Of a stretch of DNA of 64,000 nt, positions 47,966 to 60,573 are shown one piece after another. The stretch spans positions 4,092,491-4,156,490 of the forward strand of contig VXAI01000019.1 in NCBI GenBank assembly GCA_013399305.1, in the 5' to 3' direction. The stretch's first letter is position 1. The number at the start of each line of letters is the position of its first letter. This DNA comes from Rostratula benghalensis. Lineage: Eukaryota; Chordata; Aves; Charadriiformes; Rostratulidae. The position numbers and the translations under genes are program-made. A model generated the notes under the pieces. That model was given only the letters and a program-made list of their open reading frames with translations. It made no database searches and was not told the origin of the DNA.

Positions 47966-50900
47966 ACCTGTGCCAAAACTTGTAGCAGTTTATGAAAACA
48001 ACTTTAACCAGAATAATGGAAAGCAGCAGTGTACTGACATGAATATGCTGACTCTTTCTGTACTAAAGCTTATGGTAGGGCTTTTACAGATAGAGGGCTT
48101 CATCTCTGTAATGAACCTGTGAGACTAACTTTTTCTCTGGCTCAATAGATGCCGATCTTATCCAAGCTACGCATTTTAATTGCACTTAATGTACTTGCTC
48201 TGCCATTATGTGTTCTGTCACTGGGAAAGACTACACTTCATATTCTGCTCTGCACCTTTCTCTAATGGCTAGAAAAGAAAGTGCATATGTAGCCTACCAA
48301 GCACAGATTTGAAATGCTAATTCTCATCCCCCTTTCCTCTGAGTGTTGATCGAATTTACTCTTTGTGAATTATTACATTTCAGTTCACTTTTAATTATGC
48401 TGCTGGGTGGTCAGAATGTGCCCAGCTCTTGTCAGTGCCCTGCAGTTGGGCAAACGTAGCCACGGTTCTAAATAGGTGATGGTTGACCTAACACAGCTTT
48501 GTCATACATCAATGCACAAGGAAAACTGCGGATTTCTTCCATCAGTTGAATGTAACTTGTAGTTGAATAAAATACATTGTATAATCTTAAAAAGGCAGGG
48601 AGGTAAGCAAATAGACCCCTGGTTACTTTGTGTCTTCCTGTAGAGCAAATGTAGTAAAAAATGTCAAAAATATCTCTAAATTGTACATTAAAAATAGGTG
48701 TTGTGTCTTCTGCTTTCAGAATGGAGATGTTGAAGAATTCTGAAAAACCTTCTAGTCTCACTTTCCAAGCTGATGTTTACAAGCACAGAACTTTAGATGT
48801 TAGGTGCCCCCACTGCATTAAGTTGTCCATGTGCCTTTCACCTTGTTGTTGGGAATCCTTGAAAGCAATTTCCAAGCTGGTAGCAAAACAGGATCTATTG
48901 GAATATAGGCATCTGAATTCAGAAAAGTGATTCTGGGAGACAGAGCTCAGCTGTTACTTGATCTTCCGTTAACCTGGGGAAGTGGGATTTGTTAGTCTGG
49001 GGATTATAAAGTGGAGGGGGGAAGGGTTAAAAAAGGATATCCTATGTCTTTTGTACATACTGAGAAACCACTGTAGCTTTGGCAAGGCTCAGCACTTGGA
49101 CGCCAATTCACACCAGACCCCAAACAGGATATGTAAACTGCTTCCCTGGTTCTGATGCCTGTGCTTGGAAAGCACATTTAACACTACTACCTGGTCAAAT
49201 TCCTAATTCAGCTGTTTTACACAGGGAGAAGTACATAAAGATTCCTTTGCAAGATAGCCCAGCGCTAAGAATTTACCTAGACATGTGGGTTGAGGTTCTC
49301 CCTCAGATTGCGTGCTCTAGCAGGCTATCAGAGGTTTTGGCTGCTTGTTGAGAACTCTTTACTGAGCTTGAAATGTGCTTTTTCAGGCAGGAAACAGGGT
49401 ATCACTTTGGGAGTGGAGGCTTGAGTCCTGGTTCCTGCTTTGCTTGTTGTCTACCTCAACTAATGGCCATCACAGACATGTTTGTCATAGCTACCATGGA
49501 GAGAATGAGCCCTTAAAAGTGTCCTAATAATTGTTGCATGTATGAAGGTGCGATTACTAACTTCAGTTTGCATTTCACTTTGCACAGGGGCCCAAGAGCA
49601 ATGTGTTGTAAACTTTGAAGGGCTTGGGGTTTTAGCATTTGGAAGGAACCTCCTGAGAAGTCTGCCTTGAAATACTGAAGGTTTTAAGTAGCAAAATTCT
49701 TGTTATATCTAAATAGATACAATATGTAGTGTTCATTGGTGAGCATTCACTATGTACTGCAACATTAGAAGAATTATCTTTATTGTTAAAATGCCTGTAT
49801 GAACACCTGGTAACATCAGGAAACACAATTCTGGTAGTTTCTCTCAAAAACTGAGATTAGCAGGTACATGCTACGTGCATGCCATAAATTACATTATGTT
49901 GGTAATTTTATTTAGTCTCATAAAATCTAAAAATAGATACAGGAATGCTATTCTTGATGAAGTGATGCAACTCCTAATACCCTTCTAAGTTGGATTAGGT
50001 AACCTTATTTAACTCGATCCTCCAGAGGTCTTTAATAACCTGTATATATCTGTTGTTCCCATCTGTTTTAATTTAAGGCTGATTGCACTAACATGCCTTA
50101 GAACTGGAAACCACCTGACCATTCAATATTGTTTTAAGCAGATACAGCTTATAGTGTTTTCAGAATGCAAACACAAAGCTTGCTATTGTGAAGCAATTCA
50201 TTTTATTAGGCTTGTCCTTGGTTGGGCTATGGGTAAACTTGAAAAGCTATTAACTTCTTTTTTTTTTTTTTTTCCTGAGAAGCTTTACTTATTTTGGCAT
50301 TCCCCCTCCCTCAAACCAGCTCTGGTTGAACCTGCTGTTGTTCTTGTAGCTGCCAGTTCTCTGGATGTGTCCCTTGGGAAATAACTGATCCCAGCTGAAG
50401 GGTGGGCTGGGAGCAGTGGGCTCAGCAGCCACCCACTCAGGCTTGCCAGGAGGTAAAGGTTTGGTGCTTCCCAGCAAGTTGAGGGATTTGATTAGGCTTC
50501 TTCGTTGAGCACCAACTCAACACACATGTTGTAAATGCCTTATTTGGCTGTAAAGGCTGCAGTGCCCATCAGAGAAGAAGGGGCAACACCTGAGGGGTAG
50601 AAGCACGTGTTGTGTTATGTCTCTCTGTGGTACCTGGTGAGCAGGCTGCAATGTGTTCTTGCTTCAAGGTATTGATATTTTTATTAGAATTGAAAGCTGT
50701 ATTCATGGAGGGGTTGTCATGGGATTGATGTGTTATGTTAAATGATAGATGTTGAGAAAACTCTTCTGTTCTGTAAGCTATGAGGTTTTTAAATGACTAA
50801 ATTACATCTATCACTAACTGCTCTCTTTATCTCTGGGCTGCTTTATCTCTGGGGATTTAGGCTGGAAGATTGGGATTTAGAATAAGGCTGGAAGAACTGG

Positions 50901-53727
50901 CTAACCATAGAGCTCTTTGTTTCTGCTGCTTCTATGGCTTGGTTTTGTGCATTGCTGTGAGGCAAGTGGTGCTTGCTTAAGTATGTAAGTGGAAATACGA
51001 AGAAACTGCTGCTGGTAGTGCAAGAAGGTGTATCTTCTTGCTGATCTATACGAGTGTGTTTAAGGAATGGTGGAAGGGGGACTATGAACTGCAGGTAAAT
51101 GGCCAAGTGGAATTGTTGTTGATTATGCAGTGGGTTCCAGGAATGCAAATGGAAGCTCTGTGGAAGTGAGCTGCTTTAAACACACATGATGGTAACACTG
51201 AGTTAGGGGTACGAGGACTGTATTGCTGTTAAGAGTTATAATAAGAGCAGCAGTTGAATACCTTTGCTTTTTCTTGGACAACTCACTGTAGCTAATTTAA
51301 TGAGCTGAAGCTAAAGATCCACAGAAATATATTTGAACAGGAACACTACAGGGTGTTTGGTTTTGGGGTGTTCTTTTCTCAGTGAGTGTTGGTCCCTTCC
51401 AACCTATGTAACTCCAGGATTGTATCTTTTGGCTTCTGTCTGTAGCATCTATCTATCAGCACAGGTAAGTGTAGTGGGTTTGGATAAATAGGGTACTTTT
51501 AAATTCAGGCTGGTATTTTTTGTCCTGGTGGCTTTTTTGTTGTTGTTTGAAATGCTGGAAAGCAATGTCAACTGTGTTTAATACAAGTGTTCATAAATAA
51601 AATGCAATGTATGGTTAATTCTGTTGATTAAGTCCATGTGTGTCACAGCATGGCTTTGTGGGTAGCTAGCATAGGTATAACACAGAAACTGATAGTGTGT
51701 TCTGAAATGATATGGGCAAATCAAGTTCTGATCTTTGTGACCTTGCTAGGATTACATCTTCAAAGCTCATCCATGTTTGTATCCTGATATGATATGCATG
51801 TACAAACTGGGTAACTGCTTGTGTCTGTAATTCTCTAAACTCCAACTGTTCTCTGCCAGCATCTCTGAACTCCCATGGATGCGGGTTATACTTAGTGTTG
51901 TTTGTGGAAATGTCTTTTATGTCAGAAGCTCATCAGACACTATGAGAGATTTCCAGTTCCAGATGCCATACTTTCTTTTAAAGGCTTCCAAACGAAGTGT
52001 TCTCATTGAAATATAGCTGTGCAGCCTACAAAAAAATAATTGTTCCCAGCTGAACTGCTGAATACAGCCAATTTTATTTATTTCCTAGCCAAAGCTCTGA
52101 TTGTACCTTTTTGCTACATATCCATTTACTCGTGTTCAACTGCTTTGTGCTTAGTATATATTTTGATTTGTGGGTTCTCTACAGAAAAAAGTGAACTCCT
52201 TGTGATGACAGTAAAGGCAGGAAGACTTAGAGATAGGCAGGCAAATAACTAATATCTAAGAATTATGTTAACAAACAGATGGTGAAACCTAAATGTTCAA
52301 TTCCTTGCCTTCAGAAATCTTTAATTGTAAAAAAAAAAAATTAAAACCTTCCGTTTGGAACACAAATATTGGGACATTTAGATCACAAAAGGACTGAGGA
52401 AGTACCTTAGCTTTTCTATTTTTTAATTATTTTTTTTCTACCAAATATGGAAAGGTTATCAAAGATTTAAAACTCAAAAAAACATTGTTTGGAGGAAATT
52501 TCTTGAGGTTAAGTGACTTTGAACTTGATGTTTATGTGGAAGAAGCATTTTTAAAATTTTTTTACAAATAAATCCTTGATACTTTTGTTCTTAGAGGAGT
52601 ATTCAGCTTTTTCTAAGGATCAAGTGCCTGATCTCCAATAAACACTAAGCAAAGCTTTGGATGAGCCTTGAAAACTGGTTGCCCAGGGCGGACACAATAA
52701 GGGTGAAGATGAGTTCTTTAGAAGAACACAAGGGAGCAAATAAACAAGAGTAGCATTGCTATTTAGGGAAGTTAATGCACTTAATTTTGTGACTATTTCT
52801 CTTTAAATTTTTTTCTTGGCAAGGGAACAAGGTTCATGGGAAGTTACTTCTGGGGAAGTTCAGAAGACAGGTTGTAGGTGAGTTTAGGCAAAGAGCCTGA
52901 CGTGCTTCTCTCCTTGTTAATGAAGGAGACTCCATAAAACTAAGAGATTGTTTCATAGCCCTCTTATGTGGGTGTGTTTTCCCAGGTACAGCTTCTCCAG
53001 TTCATAGGCTGTTCCTGTAAGGTTGGGTACTTTCCTGGGTGACTGTCCTGGTTGAATTTTTTTTTGTTTCGTTTTTTTGTAACCTGCCCCTCAGAAGTGA
53101 GAGTGCGATGTCATCTTCGGTCAACTGCCTCCTTTCATTTTACTGAGCTTTAAGGTAGTTTTCTTTCAGGTACTTGTTTCTGGTACAGATTTCTTCTTTC
53201 TGTAATGAAACAGTGGGATAGATTTTTATTATTTTTTTTTAATTTTTATTTCTTCTTCCTGTCTCTACCAGTTCATAAGGATCTCCTCCTTGGGATAGCT
53301 TCATATAATTACCCTTCATTCACTTTGTATATCACATGCTGTAAAGTGACTGTAGCCTTATAAAACATCTATTTCTGAAATGACAGTCTCCCACATAAAT
53401 CAGATCAGCCACTTGTGTTTTAATTGTTCTGATTGTAAGCTAGCAATTTATATCATTGCATAATAAATTTCAGAGACTATCTTTTCCGGGGAAAAAATAA
53501 ACCAAGATGGTATATCTACCTGGGACAACTGTGTAACTGGTGTTCCTGACAGGTGCTTACCAGTATTAGCTGACAAGTAGATAAAACTCAGGCTTCAGCA
53601 TGTATCACACACTAGGAAATTGTAGTTCTGGTAAGAGGACTGTAGTTCTGATTTTTAGATTTCCATGTGTAGTCCCCCAAATTTTATTTACTCCTATCTC
53701 TATATTTACATATATAAGGTGATGTAT
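47966..53727. other. No gene recognised
   Basis: AT-rich unique DNA. Only one tiny CR1 end fragment (51372-51425) was recognised. Open frames up to about 100 residues (48468-48761, 50843-51148) have no supporting features. Confidence 0.5.
51372..51425 (+). mobile_element. CR1 3' terminal remnant
   Basis: TGTTGGTCCCTTCCAACCTATGTAACTCCAGGATT resembles a decayed CR1 3' end. Short, so tentative. Confidence 0.5.
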
Positions 53728-53897
53728 CAGAATCGTAGGATTGTTAGAGTTGGAAGGGACCTTAAAGATCGTGGAGCTCCATCCCCACTGGAGTGCCAAC
53801 TCCCACCAGACCAGGTTGCTCCAAGCCCCATCCAGCCTGGCCTTGAACACCTCCAGGGATGGGGCAGCTACAGCTTCTCTGGGCAACCTGGGCCAGT
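53728..53897 (-). mobile_element. CR1 3' end, minus orientation
   Basis: AGAATCGTAGGATTGTTAGA, then GTTGGAAGGGACCTTAAAGA and CTTCTCTGGGCAACCTGGGC, the reverse complement of a CR1 terminus, truncated after the RT end region. Confidence 0.92.
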
Positions 53898-54608
53898 GAA
53901 TTTAATCAGAAATTAAAGTCAGTTTACAATGCCAATTAATTAATAAACTAGAATACTAGAATAAAAAAACCCTAACAAGTCTTTGTGTAATTAAGATTAA
54001 AAATTAAAAATAGCTAATTGGTTATCTCAGTTTAGTTGTGGTAGCTATATTGTTTGAGAGGAGATATTAATAGATGGTGTATAGAAATAAGTGAAGAAAA
54101 TAACTTCTTTATCTGGTAGTTTTTCATATTTAATGGATTTTAGCTGTTTCTGCTGAATTCCTAGCTTGAAAAATGCAGTCTTTAAGTAACTTGTACTATT
54201 ACTAGTTAGGAGAAAGGGTTATGTCAGGAAGGGAAGGTAAATCTTTAGAGAGCAGTGAAGGATCAATTGGTGGCATCAGTTGAAAGGATCCGAGGCACAA
54301 TCACAAGTGCTTCAAGTCTACTGCATCAATACATTACCTCAATTAAGATCAAGCCAATTCTTTAAATAAAATTTTCACTTTAATTTCTTAATGATTGTTA
54401 GACTTAAAATCAGAATGTGTTTTTTACAGGCATGTATGCCCCTTTTCTTTCTGTAGAAATGTGATTGCTTGCAGGTCTGACTGCTATGGCATCTGAAATG
54501 TGCTGAGCTGTTTGGGTTTGGTTTGGTTTTTTTGTTTTTTCTTTTTTGTGAAGGTAGTGCTTAAAACTGTGCTATAAAAGCTTGAAAACTGGGCCCTGTG
54601 TTTCACAG

Positions 54609-54682
54609 GAACAGACATGGGGAAGCAGAGGTTTGCAGCTTTTGCCAAGAAGTCTGTGAAACACACCAAAGGCTTCAGAAAA
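54609..54682 (+). CDS. Candidate small exon, low confidence
   Basis: A 74-bp segment lies between an acceptor (GTGTTTCACAG, with a long T-rich tract further upstream) and a donor (AAAA|GTATGT). It contains an ATG at 54617 followed by 22 codons open to the donor, beginning MGKQRFAAFAKK and rich in Lys and Arg. The strand fits a 5' exon of SORBS2, the expected plus-strand neighbour, but the peptide does not match the SORBS2 N-termini I know. Chance splice-like borders around so short a segment are common. Confidence 0.2.
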
Positions 54683-56093
54683 GTATGTGAATAGTATTTA
54701 TATGGACCTGAAGTTCTAGTGCTCCAGGCAGTCCTTTCATAAAATCCTGTTTGCGTTGGACACTGGTGACTCTGTAGTGCTGTAGGTGTCAAAACACCAT
54801 TTAGATATCAAGAAATTAATCATCAAGATTAGCTTAAGGAATAACTATTAAGAATAATGTACAAAATGTTGATATCATTATCCACTGTACAGGTTAAGCC
54901 TTAGATTCATCATGAAGATTTAGACCTAATAATCTGGAACCTAGAAGAACAAACCTGCTTTAGTAGTCCATGGAGGTGCTGTGTCCTACTTGAGTTATAA
55001 CCATGAGGAAGCTTGGCAGAATTGGTCAGGAAATGATCTGTGCATAGGGATTCTCAAAATATTTCTCCATCATTGGAGCAGTTAGGTAAAAGTGGATTTG
55101 GAAGGAGCAGTGAATGAATGGTGTTCTTGATGAAAGGGGTAGCAGTTCTTTCCCACGTGAAAGCTGATGAGTTTAATCTGAGCTGTAAGTGATGTGGAGA
55201 AGGATACAAATGTGACATAAGGTGTTGCCACAAATTGGTGAAAAAGAAAAGCTGCTGCTTATACCAGATACCAGGCTTTGAGGGGCAGAGGAAGGAGGTG
55301 TGTCATCTTTCAATATATGCCTCAGTTATCTGCACCAAGAAAATTCTAACCCAATTCTGCTGAAATAAGGAGATACCATTTGACTTAGCAAATTTTGTTA
55401 GCTCAGATTCTTAAAATAACTGAAATGAGCCCTTTACTGAGTCACAATTCTTGCAGTATGGCTGAGAAAAGCTAAAATAGACTGAACCTCTGCCATATAA
55501 TTGTAATACATCTTGTGGTTCTTTTGCTGACTATAATCATGTCTTGCCAAATTAATAGTAAATAGCTGTTCTGGAGTACCTTAATAATCTGTTTATTTTT
55601 TATTTTGCATTTGCCTGGAAGATATTGTTTATTTTGCATTTCCCCAGAATTTATTGTTTCCTTATGCTACATTCAAAAAATATACAAATCCTGCTCTGCC
55701 AGGGGCCTTTTACCAGTTGCTGTGAAGTGTAGGCAGTAACACTAAGCAGCAATGTCTTGTTTTCTCAGCCACTTTGTTAGATACACCAATGTCAAAGTGA
55801 CTCAGTATGGAGCCCATACATCTGCTGAATTCTATCTATGTATATTTATACACTTTATGTACAAGGCATTGGCTGTGTGCAGGCTATGCACAGACACCAA
55901 AGTTTTAAGTTCTTGCTCTTCCCTAATGTCATCGTGCCTCTTAGTAGAAGGGGGTTTTGCAGTATAGATCGTGTTTTATGTATTTCAGGATAAAGCTTGT
56001 ACATCTTTATAGAATGTCAGTGAAGAACAGTTGTGTTACCCAGAAACACCAAAACTATTCCGTGCAGTGTTAATGGTGTACGTAGGGACCTAT

Positions 56094-56695
56094 TGTCTTG
56101 GGTTGAGAGACATGGGACTAATTCTGGGGGAAACTGCACTTTTAGAAGACTCTAGTGTCTGAATTCAGGAAAATGTTTACTTTATGGCCAGTCAGGCTCT
56201 GTGACATTCAAGATCTCGGTGCTTTTGAGCCTTGCCAGGTGCAGGGACAAGGAGGGTAGCTGGCCCAAAAGTTTATTTCATACCATGAACATCACATTCA
56301 ATATAAATTGGAGAAGTTCACCATGTAGTGGGCTCTCCCTTGATGGTGGCAGTCCAAACAACTCCTTGTCCTGCTGCTGGACCCCTGAGGCCTTCCTTTC
56401 CCCCCAGAGCCATTGCACTGGCAGTGTCCAACATTTGCTGGCAACTGCTGGGAGAGCACAGCTTCCTCCTTATGTAAGTGACTGAGCGTAATTCTTATAT
56501 ATATCTTATATCTGTATTGGGAATTAATACTGGTTCTTTAGTAGCATTGTTAATTATTTAGTCTTATCCTATTAAATCTATTTACATTTCTTCTCGTTCC
56601 CCAATTCCCCTTTCCTGGGTGGGGGGGAGTCATCAGGTAAGAGGATAATTGTCTGAGTGACAATGAACTGTTATGGGTTTTCTCAAACCATAACA
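56094..56695 (+). mobile_element. Solo LTR of an avian endogenous retrovirus, plus orientation
   Basis: Begins TGTCTTGGGTTGAGAGACAT and ends GGTTTTCTCAAACCATAACA, the ends of a known type of avian LTR. Inside are TATA-like CAATATAAATTGG near 56300 and an ATTAAA polyadenylation signal near 56570, followed by a G-rich stretch. No internal genes. Flanks (CCTAT left, ACTGG right) show no clear target duplication. Confidence 0.82.
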
Positions 56696-57201
56696 ACTGG
56701 TTTGTCTAGAATTTGGGATGTCTGTTTATAAAAACTTCATAGGTAATTATCAACAAATGCATATGAATGTAATGCTCAGTTTTTCTGGTGGAGTAAGGAA
56801 TATGGGATAACCAACTGCCCTCAGCTCAGGGTCCCTGTGAGACCGAGTTAGTTAACAGTTTTGATTACCATAATGCTGGAGAAGAATATGGAGCTCAGCT
56901 CTACCACCACCACAGAATTTTGGGTCTAAAGCAGTTTAGGATTAAAATTGCACCAAAGACTTTGTTTTGTAACACTCTACACCCCAGTATTTGCTCCAAT
57001 GCCATTACATTTAGTGCTCTGGCTTTCATCCTGCTTCACAGTGTATGAGGGACATTTTGAGGTGGAACTAAAACCAGACAATACATCAAGCTGCTGGCTG
57101 GAACTACTGGTTAAGTATTTCCTGGGATGATAGAAGGGTATCTTGACCCATGAACTAAGGCATCCCCCCCAAACAATCTGGGTTACAATTGTGAGAACTA
57201 A

Positions 57202-57217
57202 GGGGGGGGGGGGGGGG
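57202..57217 (+). repeat. Run of 16 G
   Basis: Uninterrupted G homopolymer. Length is likely polymorphic and error-prone in sequencing. Confidence 0.95.
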
Positions 57218-59290
57218 TGATGGGACGGGACACCCCTTTCTGAAGGCCAAATAAAAATGGACTTAACTAAAATTAATGATTGTAGCATCCTACCAGTGTG
57301 TTGAAGTGATGTAAACACAACCAAAATTTCACGTGAAACTAATTGGGATTTCAATTTTTGGCCAGAAATGTAGAAACATGGTCAATACTTAAGGGTATCG
57401 GTGACTGTGATCAGAGCACCAATAATGCCCATAAGTGTGTACGTACTGGATTGTAATGCTTAGTATTTTAAACATGTCTCAGTAGCTCAGTTTTGTTTTG
57501 GTGGGTTTGCTTACTTTGTTTTTTAAAGTATTATTTTTAGAGTTTAGACTTTAACATAGCTGCTGCTCTTGGATTTTTGATCTCCCAAAAAACTCCAGAC
57601 CTGCTGTTGTAAATTAGGGTAGCTGCAGCTGCTGTGTTATCCTATGGTTATTTCACTTCAGAAGACCAGACAGAAATAATGTTTTGCAGGCTCTGATTAA
57701 ATGAGAGCGTATTGGAGAGCTGAGGCTGAAAAGAATTTGCTGTTTTCCATGCATTGTGACTTGGTGGATTCAGATTACTTTAAGTAGCTGTGTAATATGT
57801 TGCAAAGGTGGAGTGCTAATGAATACACAGATTCCAGGACAGAAGATACTGTGTGCTGAAGTAAACTGATATTCTCTAGTTTCTATTATGCTATTCCCCT
57901 GAAAAGACCTGAGCTAACATCAGAAATGGTGGGAACTGGCTGGTGTTCAGGGGTTTGTTCTGGCCTATTCATGTTTTGTGAAAAGGGATGGATTGAGAGA
58001 AATTCTTTCATATGCAGTGTAATGGTTTGCCCGGAAAGTATGAAAACATGAATAAAGATTTATTGAATTGAGATGATTGAATGAAAGTGCCCATGCTTTT
58101 GAGACTGACGGTAATAAGTATCTTTTAGCCCCATGTTACCATTCAGATATGCACAGAGAACTGACCCAACTTCACACAGGACTAGAAGCACTTAAACAGA
58201 ACCTATGCTGTACTTTTGCTAGACCTACTAGTTTTATTGACACCATCAGATTGCATCCAGTCCCTGAATGTGTGACCTCTGAGAATCAGTTTGTTTTGCT
58301 TTGGGTATTTCTAAAGATGTTTCTCTGCACAGCCCTTTTCAATGAAGCACAGAGTTATTCTAACAGTGAGAAGAATTCACTTCCAGTAATAGACCCATTG
58401 TAATGATTCTTTCAAACAGAGTTAAGAACTGACATTTTATAGTCAAAACCTGGATGCGCAGGTAGTCATAGGAGTTTCCATTTGGTGCAGAGACTTTTGT
58501 GATCAGGCAGTCTAGGTGCTACTGAAACCTGTAGTAAATTAGCCTTCTGTCCCTTAACTGTGCTGTGTCTCTGAATTCATCACAAATAAGTACTTAACTT
58601 TCAACTGGAAGACAAGCTGAAACCATTTAAATGCTGTTACACCAGTTCCTTATGTTAATGAGCAGTTTTCTTTGATACATGAACTGTCCATTGACTTGTC
58701 AAAGGCAAAACTCTTTGTGGGATGGAAGAGTTTCTTAGTTCCCCTGATACTGGGGGTGGAGAAGGAAAAGGAAGCCTTAGAAACCTGAAACTTTCTAAAG
58801 AGAAAAATCACATTAAATTAAATACTAAGCTAAAAGTAATAGTATTTAGTCATCATGTTGAATGTAAAATTAAAAGCTGTATGAAACTCTTACATACTTT
58901 GGTTTGCCTAAACCTATTTTTTTTTCCAAATTGTCTTTATAAATGGTGTTTGTCACCCTTGGACATTAAATATACTCTCAAAGGGGAAGAAGGCGTTACC
59001 TAAATCAACTAAAAAGAGCTTGAAAGCAATTTTCTCATTTGGAACAGCTTTCTTCAGAACAAGGTCAAGAAGGCTTCTAGGGTTTGACATACTTTTGGTA
59101 GAACAAAGCTGTGACCAGATTCAGTGTGTGAGCATCGAACAGGTCTTCTGTAGAGCTGACATCCATGCAGGTGTGTATCCATTTGTGGCCATCCAGACAC
59201 ATTAATGGGTGCCTCCCTGATAAAATAAGCCTAGTTCTATCGTCAGATTTTTCTGAGATTACTTTTTAAAGGGGTGACTTTGTGCTTTGC

Positions 59291-60034
59291 TGTAGCAGGT
59301 TAGCCTTGTCTGGCTGCCAGATGCCCACCAAGCTGCTCTCTCGCTCCTCCTCCTCCTCAAGACAAAGGAGAAAATAAGGTAAAAATCTCATGGGCTGAGA
59401 TAAGGACAGGGACTTATCTCCTGAATTAGTGTCATGGGCAAAACAGTCTTGACTTGGGGAAATTTTTTTTTTAATTTTTTTTAATAACAGAATAAGAAAT
59501 TAATATACAACTAAACCCATCTTCCCCTGACCCTCCACCTTCCTAGGCTCAGCTTCGTTCCTGACTCTCTTGCCTCCAGAGGTAGAATGTGGTCTACATG
59601 GGCTGCACTTTCTTCAGGGCATTCCCACCTGCTGTGATGTTGGGTCCTCCATAGGCTGTAGTATGGATTTCTGTTTGGGCATGGTCCTCTGTGAAATGCA
59701 GGAGGACAAACTGCTTTCATCACTGTCTTCCATGACCTGCAGGGGTCTCAGCTCACAGCACCTGGAGCATCTTGCTCCATCCTTGTTCACAGACCTTGGT
59801 GTCTGCAGGATTGTTTCTCTTGTGCTTTCTCATTCCTCTCTCAGAGCTGCTGCACAGCAATTATTTGTTTTTTCTTAAATATGTTATCACAGAGGCTAAT
59901 GGGCTCCACTTTGGCCACTGGTGTATCATTTTGGAGCTGGCTCTGTCTGAGATGAGGGCAGCCTCTGGTACCTGCCACCCAGAAATATCCATGTAGCTCC
60001 CTGGCTACTAAAAAATGCTACATAATCCAATTCC
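59291..60034 (-). mobile_element. Solo LTR with near-perfect 5-bp target duplication, minus orientation
   Basis: Read on the minus strand it ends GGCTAACCTGCTACA. It contains the landmarks of a common avian LTR: GATAACATATTTAAG, GACACCAAGGTCTGTG, AAGTCAAGACTGTTTTGCCC and TTATCTCAGCCCATGAGA. Flanks are TTTGC (59286-59290) and TTTGT (60035-60039), a 5-bp duplication with one change. The outer end at 60034 is decayed (expected TG). The open frames inside (59511-59723, 59570-59878) are not genes. Confidence 0.82.
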
Positions 60035-60065
60035 TTTGTATTTTGACTTTTGTCTCTGGAGTAAT

Positions 60066-60568
60066 TGTCACGGTTTACCTGGCCAGCATCTAGGACCACA
60101 CAACCACTCACCCACTCCTCCCACCCCCAGTAAGAGAAGAGGGAGAAAGGGAAGGGGGTGAGGGGAAGTCAAGAGTTGAGATAAACAGTTTAATAGAACA
60201 GTAATGAATCAGGAAAAATAATAATGGCAAAAGAATATACAAAAGAAAGTGATACAACAGAAGTTGCTCTCGCCACCTGATGCCTGATTAGCCATCCTGA
60301 GCAGAGACTGAAGATTCCTGCCCCACTGGCTGACCCCCATTTATAGTGAGGATGAGGTCTGTGGTATGCAGTGTCTCTTGGATTGGTTTGTTCTGTCTAT
60401 GCTCCCTCTCAGCTTCTATGGGCAAGCTGGAAAAGTCCTTGGCTTGCTGTAAGCATTATTTAGCATCAACTAAAACCAATATGTGTTATCAACACTATTC
60501 TTGTATGAATCTGAAACTTGCAAGCTGCCAGAAAGAAAATTAACTCCCTCCCAGTCGAAGCCAGGACT
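60066..60568 (-). mobile_element. Solo LTR with perfect 5-bp target duplication, minus orientation
   Basis: On the minus strand it starts AGTCCTGGCTTCGACTGGGA (first base pair decayed from TG), then GGAGTTAATTTTCTTTC, has a TATA-like CACTATAAATGGGG and an ATTAAA signal in CTATTAAACTGTTTATCTC, and ends CCAGGTAAACCGTGACA. GTAAT flanks it at 60061-60065 and 60569-60573. It starts only 31 bp from the LTR at 59291-60034 and has the same orientation, but each has its own flanking duplication. Confidence 0.92.
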
Positions 60569-60573
60569 GTAAT

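Larger units (their letters stand above)
54683..59290. other. No gene recognised outside the listed elements
   Basis: AT-rich unique DNA apart from the LTR at 56094-56695 and the G run at 57202-57217. Open frames up to 125 residues (56977-57354, minus) are not supported; that one runs through the G run. Confidence 0.5.

Noticed and set aside
59291..60568. One provirus made of the two neighbouring LTR-like elements
   Set aside because: The two elements belong to different LTR families and each has its own 5-bp flanking duplication, with only 31 bp between them and no viral genes.
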